DNA from: Clostridia bacterium
Lineage (GTDB): Bacteria > Bacillota_A > Clostridia > TANB77 > CAG-508
Assembly: GCA_017621295.1 (NCBI GenBank)
Contig: JAGATI010000168.1
Location: 1 to 13,687 of the forward strand
Direction of reading: 5' to 3'
DNA: 13,687 nucleotides
The notes under the pieces are model-generated. The model saw only the letters and a list, made by a program, of their open reading frames with translations. It ran no database searches and was not told the DNA's origin. This document shows, one piece after another, positions 1 to 6,970 of the stretch (its first letter is position 1; the number at the start of each line of letters is the position of its first letter). Position numbers and translations under genes: made by a program.

Positions 1-1
1 A

Positions 2-1498
2 AATAAAAAAGATAAAAAATTAATAAAAATTATAATTTCCATAATAATTATTTTGATTTTATTACTAATTCTGGTAATGACTAAATTAAGAAACATGAAA
101 GTACAAGAATATAAAGAATTGGAAAGAATAAAATCTTATACAACTATTGACGATTTTAAAACAGTTGAAGAAGTGGCAAAATACTTGGAATGCAGTTATA
201 TAAAACAAGAGAAGTCTAAAGTAGAAAACTATAATTTAGATTTTTATATAAAAATAAAGTTGTTGCCATATACAGATAATAACAGTAATGAAGTATTTTA
301 TAATAAGCTGATTTCTTATAGTGCTAAAGTGTTGAAATATGATAATTTTAGAATTATAGATAGAGAAAATAATATTATAATTGAAGTTGTTTGTGATAAA
401 GAAAAAGAAAATATAAAGACTATTATTATAAATGGAGAAAGCAATTATTTTGCAAAAAGAGATTCTGAAATACAAATGAATAATTTTAGACAAGCTAAAG
501 AAACAAATATAATAATACAATCTGATATATTAACAAAATTAATAAATAGTAACTGGAGATTAAAAGAATCTGATATTGGAACAAAGGAAAGTACATTTAA
601 TTCTTATGATATATTTTTTGATGAAGGTATAGAAGTAAGAAAAATAGATAATAAAATTTTAAATATAGTTTTTACAGATAAGTATAAATTTAATGTAGTA
701 AATAACATTTCTACAAATACTTCTAAACAAGATATTATAAAAATATTAGGAGAACCAACATTTGAAGATGAACAAACAGGTGTGATTGGTTACAAAGGAA
801 AAGAGATATATTGTTTCTTTAATTGTAAAAATCATAATATATCTATATATAAAACAGAAGATAAATTTTATTTTGATGAAGTTCAGCCAATATTAGATAA
901 TTATAAAAATAGCAATAATATGGAAAAATTAGTTTCGGAATTTCAAAAATTATGGAGTCAATATGAATTAAACGATACTTACTTAAGGTATTCTAATAAA
1001 GGAATAGAAATTATATATAATAAAGGATTAATATATATATATAGTAATTGTTTAGATAATATTACATTAGAACAGATTAATAAATATGATTTTATAATTG
1101 TTAAAAATGACGATTTAATTAACAAAACCGAATTAGAGAGGAATATTTTTTTAGAACAGATTTTTTATATTTCTAATATGAATGAAAATGAAAATTCTAA
1201 AAAAAATGAAACAACACAGTTTATACTATATTGTCAATTAAATAATGAATTATATACAAATGTTAAGTTTGTTTCCAAAAATAATAATTATCCTAATAGT
1301 GAACTAAGAGATAATATTAATTCATATGTTTGGATAAACGAATCTATTATTTTATATTCCGTAAAGCAAAGGGGAATATATGGATATAATGCACAAAATG
1401 GAAAATATGTAACTATTATTGAGGGAAAAGAAGAATATAATATTAAGTCATATAAAAATGGAATATTAGAATATGACAATAAACAAATAAAAATATAA
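2..1498 (+). CDS. Membrane-anchored surface protein of unknown function, 5' partial
   Basis: At least 498 codons are visible, ending in TAA. The reading frame is open to the first base of the window and the first visible residues are NKKDKKLIK followed by about 22 hydrophobic residues. That is a typical lysine-rich start of a membrane anchor, so the true start codon probably lies just upstream; an internal TTG at 53 would cut the helix in half and has no Shine-Dalgarno site. After the helix the protein is hydrophilic and, by inference, outside the cell. About codons 238-292 (SKQDIIKILGEP and following) resemble the helix-turn of SmpA/BLIP-like domains. The last 55 residues (WINESIILYSVKQRGIYGYN and following) look like a propeller-type beta blade. 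Both resemblances are weak. It lies 18 bases before the peptidase-channel gene and probably serves the same apparatus, perhaps as an accessory surface component. I do not recognise a named family. Confidence 0.9.
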   Translation, partial: NKKDKKLIKIIISIIIILILLLILVMTKLRNMKVQEYKELERIKSYTTIDDFKTVEEVAKYLECSYIKQEKSKVENYNLDFYIKIKLLPYTDNNSNEVFYNKLISYSAKVLKYDNFRIIDRENNIIIEVVCDKEKENIKTIIINGESNYFAKRDSEIQMNNFRQAKETNIIIQSDILTKLINSNWRLKESDIGTKESTFNSYDIFFDEGIEVRKIDNKILNIVFTDKYKFNVVNNISTNTSKQDIIKILGEPTFEDEQTGVIGYKGKEIYCFFNCKNHNISIYKTEDKFYFDEVQPILDNYKNSNNMEKLVSEFQKLWSQYELNDTYLRYSNKGIEIIYNKGLIYIYSNCLDNITLEQINKYDFIIVKNDDLINKTELERNIFLEQIFYISNMNENENSKKNETTQFILYCQLNNELYTNVKFVSKNNNYPNSELRDNINSYVWINESIILYSVKQRGIYGYNAQNGKYVTIIEGKEEYNIKSYKNGILEYDNKQIKI

Positions 1499-1504
1499 TA
1501 GAAT

Positions 1505-1510
1505 GGAGGG
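1505..1510 (+). promoter_or_regulatory. Ribosome binding site that fixes a GTG start
   Basis: GGAGGG lies six bases before GTG at 1517. The next in-frame ATG (1538) has no comparable site and would shorten the signal peptide, so GTG is the start. Confidence 0.8.
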
Positions 1511-1516
1511 AAAATA

Positions 1517-4500
1517 GTGTTAAGGTTTTGTAAAAATATGACTGTAGTAATGTTAATAGTAATAATAGTATTAGTAGCTATTTTCCCTTCGAAAATTAGT
1601 TTTGGTGCAGAGCAAACTAACGAACAAAGAATAGCTGGTAATACAATAGCTAAATTTGCAGAAAATTTTTATCAGAATTATAAAGATAAAGTTAAATATT
1701 GCGGTGGATATGATGGTTGTAGTAGATGTTTTGAAAATAGAAAGGAAATGTATGATGGCAAGACTTTAGATGATGGATTTTATTATAGTGATTGTGCTGG
1801 ATGGATAAATTTTGCAATTCATCAATCGTTAAAAATAGATACTGGCGGAGACAGTGGGAAATCAAACTGTTTTGTAACTCCAAGCGGAGGTGGACAAACA
1901 GGATTTGTAAATGAGCAATTCAAGATAATAAAAGGAAACAATGGTGGATCAGCATTAAATAATAATGATATTATATCAGAGGCAGCACCAGGAGATATAT
2001 TAATTAAGTGTGGACCGCATGTTTTACTATACGTTGGAAATGGGCAAGTTATAGATTGTGGTGCAGGAGAGCATGAAGCAGGAGCTCTAAAAAAACAAAA
2101 TATTAATGATTTAGGATATGGTATTTGTGCAATAGTAAGAATAACTGAGGAAACAGCTAAAAATATTAATTTTAATAATTGTACAGAGATATTTAATAGT
2201 GTAACAGGTGTAGCAGATGACTATGGGTTATATTATGGTACAACATCAGGTTCATATGCAGGTTCTTATACTTTTGGGCAATGGTTATTTGATAAATTTG
2301 CAGGATTTTTTGACTACTTAGCAGGAATTTTAACATATGTATTTAAAGCACAATTTTTGGGCTGGGGAAATATTATTGAAGAATTGGTAAATCTTGCAAT
2401 AAATAAAGCTTCAGGAATGGAAACTATAACTGTAGAGGAAAACAAAACAAATTCAGAACAAAATGGTAATGGAGAGATTACATCGACTCCAGGAACAGGG
2501 AATTTATACACACCATCAGCTACTAATACGATGTGGTCTACTAATAGAATAAATATTGAAGATATTATTTATAATAGAGTACCTTTATTAGATGTTAACT
2601 TTTTAGATGTTAAGTTAGATAGATATAAGAAAATAGAAGAAGCAAAAAAGGCACAAGCTTCAAGTGGAGATAAGATACAAGTTATTAGTGAAGATAGTAT
2701 AGTATATGCATTACGTTCTAACATAGCAAAGTGGTATATTGTTATTAGACAAATATGTATAATAGTATTATTATTACTATTAATATATTTAGGAATTAGA
2801 CTTGCAATTTCTACAGTAGCACCAGATAAGGCAAAATATAAAGGAATGCTTGTAGCATGGTTGAGTTGCTTTATAGTAGTATTTTGTATACATTATTATA
2901 TGATGATAGTTATTGAAATAAATGAAGTTTTGGTAGACATTTTTGCAGAAGTTTCACAAAATGCTATAAAGAATTCTGATAATGGAACAGGAAGCCAATC
3001 TATATATGATACTATGAGAACAAGAGCATATTCACTTAAATTAAGTGAAGGATTTCCAGCTACAATATTTTATATGGTATTAATATACTTTTTAATTAGA
3101 TTCTTGTTTATTTATATAAAAAGATATTTTACAATTATGATTTTAGCAGTTATGGGACCAATTATGTCTCTTAAAAATTGTTTTGATAAGATATCTACAG
3201 GTAAATCAAAATCTATGTCTAAATGGATGTACAATTTTGCATTAAATGTGTTTTTACAAACAATACATGCAATTATATATTGTATGTTTATGGTAATGGC
3301 ATTTGATTTAGCAACTGATTCTGTTGCAGGCTTTATAATGTCACTGATTGTTTTGAATTTCATATTTAAGGCAGAGAAGATATTTATGAATATTTTCAAC
3401 TTTGAGGGAAGAGCATCATCATTAAGAGATGTAAATGAAAATAAAAATTATTTTGCTGAAGCATACAAAGTTGGATTGGGTATAACTATGTTTGGTGGAA
3501 CTGCGTTAAAGTTTGGATATGGAGCTGTAGCAGGAAGTGGAAGATTTTTGAGAGAAAAGGTCCTTTCTGGAGCACAAATTGGAACATCTGCATTTAATAG
3601 ACTAAGATGGAGAATGCAAAATATAGATGCAAGAATTAATGGAGAAGATTCTATAGAATATACACCAATTAATCTTAGAGAAAAATTTGATAGCTATAGA
3701 GAAAACAAGAAAAATAATAGAGCTGATAAACTAAATAGAGTTATAGAAGGTATTACAGGAAAAAGAAATTTAAGGCTCGACTTACATAACATTAAAAAAC
3801 AAGATCCATTATTATATGAAAAAACAAAAGAAGCTCTTAAATTAAAAAGACAATTAAAATGGAACATGTTAAAAAGAACAGTTGGAGATAGTACAAAATC
3901 AATACGTTATATGGCAGAATTAATGATGGGTGTACCAATGCTTGTAATAGATACACAATCTGGTATTTCTGCATTAGCAGATGCTACTAGCGGATTAAAA
4001 GGAATGGGAACTAAAAAGAAAGAATATGGATATAGAAGAAATATTAACGGAAAGAAAGGAAATCTTGTAAAAACAGCTTTAAATGCAGCTACATTTGGTG
4101 GAGTAAATGCTACTGAAAATAGTATAGATAAGTTCAAGGATGAACATAAAAAGATTGTTAAAAATAGTAAGTTAATTGGTGATTTAGATAAAGCCAATAT
4201 ACTAGAATCAAAAATACAAAAAGAAATAGACAAGATGATACAAGATGGCAAAAAAGATAAAGTTGAGAAAATAATGGATGATGCTTTAGAAGAAGTTATG
4301 AGTGCAAGAAAAATTAAAGAAGCTGTTAGTAGATATATGGCAATGAAAGGTGTTAAAAATGTTACAGAGGCAGAGTTATGCCAAATTGTTGAAGAAATAA
4401 ATAGTGAACTTTATAGACGAAATGTTGATAAATCTATTGCAGAATTTTTAGATAATGGCTCAAAAGGTAAATTAAGTTCAAAAGACATTGATAAGATTTT

Positions 4501-4939
4501 GGGAATTATAGATGAGAAAGTCGAAATTGGTTTATTAGCTGTAATTAATGATAAAGCAAAAAAAGAACCTAAACATACAAAGGTAAAGAATAATGTAAAA
4601 AAATCTATGAAAAAAGAACAAGAAATAGATATTGATAAAGTAAAAGAACTATTGAAATCTGAGGATGCAGAATCAAGCTTTGGAATAGAGATAACTAAGG
4701 AAGTTAAAGATAGCATAGCAAGAAATTTTGACGGTAAGAAATCAAAAGCATTAGATAAGAAACAAGCTGTTAGTGCAATTGAAGATGCTATACTTGCAGG
4801 ATCTAAAGAACAAGAAACAGATTTAGGAAGAATGATGAGAGAATTAAAAACTCTTAGAGAAAAAACTAAAAACACTCAAGGAAAGACAGTTGTAAATTTA
4901 AATGAATTTACTAAAGGATTAAAAGAAAAGTTAAAATAG
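1517..4939 (+). CDS. NlpC/P60-type peptidase fused to VirB6/TrbL-like channel protein
   Basis: This 1,140-residue protein probably cuts peptidoglycan peptides outside the cell and forms part of a type IV secretion-like membrane channel. Residues 8-30 form a signal sequence or anchor. Residues 40-210 carry NlpC/P60 hallmarks: Cys93 in SDCAGW, then PGDIL, then His168 in GPHVLLYVGNG, with Asp180 a possible third residue. A hydrophobic stretch follows at 262-295 and a polar linker to 393. Residues 395-635 hold the polytopic core, with strong hydrophobic runs near 408-430, 443-475, 514-550 and 572-618; the GKSKSMSKW segment followed by NVFLQTIHAIIY is the VirB6/TrbL-like signature shared with the next gene. 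The last 500 residues are lysine-rich, helical-looking and presumably cytoplasmic. The peptidase domain and extreme N-terminus hold an unusual number of cysteines. The peptidase call is firm at motif level; the channel role is by family resemblance. The gene ends 13 bases before the next start. Confidence 0.93.
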   Translation: MLRFCKNMTVVMLIVIIVLVAIFPSKISFGAEQTNEQRIAGNTIAKFAENFYQNYKDKVKYCGGYDGCSRCFENRKEMYDGKTLDDGFYYSDCAGWINFAIHQSLKIDTGGDSGKSNCFVTPSGGGQTGFVNEQFKIIKGNNGGSALNNNDIISEAAPGDILIKCGPHVLLYVGNGQVIDCGAGEHEAGALKKQNINDLGYGICAIVRITEETAKNINFNNCTEIFNSVTGVADDYGLYYGTTSGSYAGSYTFGQWLFDKFAGFFDYLAGILTYVFKAQFLGWGNIIEELVNLAINKASGMETITVEENKTNSEQNGNGEITSTPGTGNLYTPSATNTMWSTNRINIEDIIYNRVPLLDVNFLDVKLDRYKKIEEAKKAQASSGDKIQVISEDSIVYALRSNIAKWYIVIRQICIIVLLLLLIYLGIRLAISTVAPDKAKYKGMLVAWLSCFIVVFCIHYYMMIVIEINEVLVDIFAEVSQNAIKNSDNGTGSQSIYDTMRTRAYSLKLSEGFPATIFYMVLIYFLIRFLFIYIKRYFTIMILAVMGPIMSLKNCFDKISTGKSKSMSKWMYNFALNVFLQTIHAIIYCMFMVMAFDLATDSVAGFIMSLIVLNFIFKAEKIFMNIFNFEGRASSLRDVNENKNYFAEAYKVGLGITMFGGTALKFGYGAVAGSGRFLREKVLSGAQIGTSAFNRLRWRMQNIDARINGEDSIEYTPINLREKFDSYRENKKNNRADKLNRVIEGITGKRNLRLDLHNIKKQDPLLYEKTKEALKLKRQLKWNMLKRTVGDSTKSIRYMAELMMGVPMLVIDTQSGISALADATSGLKGMGTKKKEYGYRRNINGKKGNLVKTALNAATFGGVNATENSIDKFKDEHKKIVKNSKLIGDLDKANILESKIQKEIDKMIQDGKKDKVEKIMDDALEEVMSARKIKEAVSRYMAMKGVKNVTEAELCQIVEEINSELYRRNVDKSIAEFLDNGSKGKLSSKDIDKILGIIDEKVEIGLLAVINDKAKKEPKHTKVKNNVKKSMKKEQEIDIDKVKELLKSEDAESSFGIEITKEVKDSIARNFDGKKSKALDKKQAVSAIEDAILAGSKEQETDLGRMMRELKTLREKTKNTQGKTVVNLNEFTKGLKEKLK

Positions 4940-4942
4940 GGT

Positions 4943-4947
4943 AGGTG
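4943..4947 (+). promoter_or_regulatory. AGGTG ribosome site deciding between two starts
   Basis: AGGTG stands five bases before ATG 4953. The in-frame GTG at 4947 uses the last G of this same site, so it is more likely part of the ribosome site than the start, although AGGG at 4938-4941 could serve it. Confidence 0.6.
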
Positions 4948-4952
4948 TGAGT

Positions 4953-6935
4953 ATGAAAAAGGTATTTAAGAAGCTCGGAATAACATTAATTATAATAATA
5001 ACAGCGTTAATGATGCTAAAATCGACTTTTTCTCCATATATAGTATTCGCAGATACAGCTGCAGAAGAAGAAGCAAGCAAATTAGAGGCAATGGGAGGAG
5101 CAATAGGAGATGTAGCGGACTTTTTATTAGGCTTATCATTATATATACCAAAAGCAATGGGAATGGCATTAGCTAGTTTACTTAGATTTCTTGTTTGGGG
5201 TATTACAGCAATTGGTGGTGCTGGTGCAGGAGAAGGAGTTGGATCTGTTGATGCAATTATATTTGGTGAAGCAGGTATTACGAGTATAGATTTCTTTAAT
5301 ACTTCTGGAAATGATACTATAAATTTAATTAGAGATAATATAGCAGTATGGTATTATGTACTTAGAAATTTATCAATTGTAATATTATTAGGAATTCTAT
5401 TATATGTTGGAATAAGAATGGCAATATCTACAGTTGCTTCAGATCAAGCTAAATATAAAAAGATGTTTACCGATTGGGCTGTAAGCTTAGCGTTAGTATT
5501 TGTACTTCAATATATAATGATATTTACTATAGAATGTAATAATGTTTTAGTAGATACTTTAAATATAGCAAGAACTAATGTGCAAACGCAAAATGGAAAG
5601 ACGTATGATAATGCATTAGATCAAATAGCAGGACAAGCATGGCATATAAGTTTTACAGTCGGTGTATCTTCAACTCTTGTGTACATTATATTGGTTGGAA
5701 TGACTATAATGTTCTTAATAATGTATATAAAGCGTATGCTGACGATTGGATTTTTAATAGTTATATCCCCACTTATTACAATTACATATTCTATTGATAG
5801 AATGGGAGATGGAAAGTCTCAGGCATTAAATGCATGGCTTAAAGAGTTTGTATTTAATGTATTAATACAACCATTTCATTGTGTTATATATTTAGTATTT
5901 GGAAATACAGCAATTGACTTACTAATAGATCAACAAACACTTTCATCTGCAGTATTATCAATATGTATGGTTTTATTTATATTTAAAGGTGAACAAATAG
6001 TTAGAAAAATATTTAACTTTAATGCAAGCAGTTTAGGAGAAGCAATAGGTGGAGCAGCAGCAATTACAACAGGTATTAGTATGTTAAAAAATAAAGGTGA
6101 AAAAGATAAAAAGAATAAAGTGGATACAAAAAAGATGCCTACTATGAATAATCCAGGTAATAGGACAGGAGGAGCAAGTTCAGGAGCAGCAGGTTCAGGA
6201 GGAGCAAGTTCAGGAGCAGCAGGTTCAGGAGCAGCAGGTTCAGGAACAGCAGGTTCAGGAGCAGCAGGTTCAGGAGCAGCAGGTTCAGGAGGAGCAAGTT
6301 CAGGAGCAGCAAGTTCAGGAGCAGCAAGTTCAGGAGGAAGTAAATTTGGAAGAGCAGTAAATAAGATAGTTAACAATCCACTTTTACATCCAGTAAGGTC
6401 TATAAAAGGTGTAACAGGTATGGCGTTTAGTGGAGTAGAAAAAGTATATGGAAAGCTTCCACCAGCACTAAGACAATCCTTAGCTACAAGTGCAAAGATT
6501 GCTACAATTGGTACAATGGCAGCTTTAGGCGCATCTACTGGCTCTGGAAAGAGTATTATGCCTGCAATATATGCTGGTAGGTCAATGACTGAAGGTGCTG
6601 GTGCAATAGCAAGTAGCAGAAAAGCTAATAAGATGGTAGCTCAAAATGAAGAAGCGTTCGCACAAGCATACCAGAATTATAAAGCGGAAAATCCTGGATT
6701 AACAGATCAACAAATTGCTATGCAAACACAATATATGTTAGAGAACGGCGATCCTGACCTAATGACAGAATCACAAAGAGAATACTATAGTTACGCAAGA
6801 AAAATGCAACAGACTTATGGTGTTATAGGAGAAGAAAACATAGAAGATAGGATGCAAGAGACATTAGGTTTAATTGCTTCTGGAAAATTTGAACCAGAAC
6901 AACCAAAACCACGTAAGAAAAAAAGGAAAAAATAG
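4953..6935 (+). CDS. Second VirB6/TrbL-like polytopic membrane protein
   Basis: This 660-residue protein is a probable channel component of a type IV secretion-like system and a paralogue of the preceding gene. Numbering is from ATG 4953; a GTG at 4947 would add two residues. Residues 1-33 form a signal peptide with likely cleavage after VFA. A hydrophobic segment spans 53-88. Residues 123-363 match the core of the upstream protein: NIAVWYYVLRN, GIRMAISTVA with QAKYK, ISPLITITYSIDRMGDGKSQ, then W, NVLIQPFHCVIY and IFKGEQ with KIFNF. A polar, probably cytoplasmic tail follows, containing eleven GxAxS pentapeptides (406-460), a Gly/Ala-rich helical part and a basic C-terminus (KPRKKKRKK). Unlike its paralogue it has no peptidase domain. 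It lies 35 bases before the giant hydrolase gene. VirB6-like identity is judged by pattern and gene context, not by search. Confidence 0.94.
   Translation: MKKVFKKLGITLIIIITALMMLKSTFSPYIVFADTAAEEEASKLEAMGGAIGDVADFLLGLSLYIPKAMGMALASLLRFLVWGITAIGGAGAGEGVGSVDAIIFGEAGITSIDFFNTSGNDTINLIRDNIAVWYYVLRNLSIVILLGILLYVGIRMAISTVASDQAKYKKMFTDWAVSLALVFVLQYIMIFTIECNNVLVDTLNIARTNVQTQNGKTYDNALDQIAGQAWHISFTVGVSSTLVYIILVGMTIMFLIMYIKRMLTIGFLIVISPLITITYSIDRMGDGKSQALNAWLKEFVFNVLIQPFHCVIYLVFGNTAIDLLIDQQTLSSAVLSICMVLFIFKGEQIVRKIFNFNASSLGEAIGGAAAITTGISMLKNKGEKDKKNKVDTKKMPTMNNPGNRTGGASSGAAGSGGASSGAAGSGAAGSGTAGSGAAGSGAAGSGGASSGAASSGAASSGGSKFGRAVNKIVNNPLLHPVRSIKGVTGMAFSGVEKVYGKLPPALRQSLATSAKIATIGTMAALGASTGSGKSIMPAIYAGRSMTEGAGAIASSRKANKMVAQNEEAFAQAYQNYKAENPGLTDQQIAMQTQYMLENGDPDLMTESQREYYSYARKMQQTYGVIGEENIEDRMQETLGLIASGKFEPEQPKPRKKKRKK
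6168..6332 (+). repeat. 15-bp minisatellite encoding GxAxS pentapeptides
   Basis: Eleven contiguous in-frame 15-base units, consensus ggagcagcaggttca (GAAGS), with variants GGASS, GTAGS and GAASS. Differences are single-base and some adjacent units are identical, which suggests recent slippage. Gains or losses would keep the frame and change only linker length. Confidence 0.95.
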
Positions 6936-6959
6936 ATAATATAATTTAAAAGTGAGAGT

Positions 6960-6965
6960 AGGTGA
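6960..6965 (+). promoter_or_regulatory. AGGTGA ribosome site favouring ATG 6971
   Basis: AGGTGA matches the anti-Shine-Dalgarno complement and lies five bases before ATG 6971. The upstream in-frame GTG (6962) sits inside this site and has only a weak GAGAG of its own. Confidence 0.65.
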
Positions 6966-6970
6966 ATAAT

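Noticed and set aside
1030..1043. AT dinucleotide run as a possible regulatory element or origin
   Set aside because: It lies inside a coding frame in very AT-rich sequence, with no iterons or DnaA-like boxes nearby.
4411..4875. Minus-strand open frame of 154 codons
   Set aside because: It is opposite the lysine-rich tail, whose A-rich codons avoid stops on the other strand. It has no ribosome site and no family resemblance.
5930..6376. Minus-strand open frame with proline-rich pentapeptide repeats
   Set aside because: It is the antisense reading of the 15-bp minisatellite, which keeps all frames open. It has no ribosome site and lies fully inside a well-supported gene.
6531..6554. Walker A-like string ASTGSGKS in the tail of the second VirB6-like protein
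   Set aside because: It fits the loose pattern [AG]xxxxGK[ST], but only about 125 residues follow, no Walker B motif is visible, and the surroundings are Gly/Ala-rich low complexity. A chance match is more likely than an ATPase.
6936..6970. Possible terminator or promoter in the longest spacer
   Set aside because: The 35 bases have no GC-rich inverted repeat, no T-run after a stem and no convincing -35/-10 pair, so read-through is the simplest reading.
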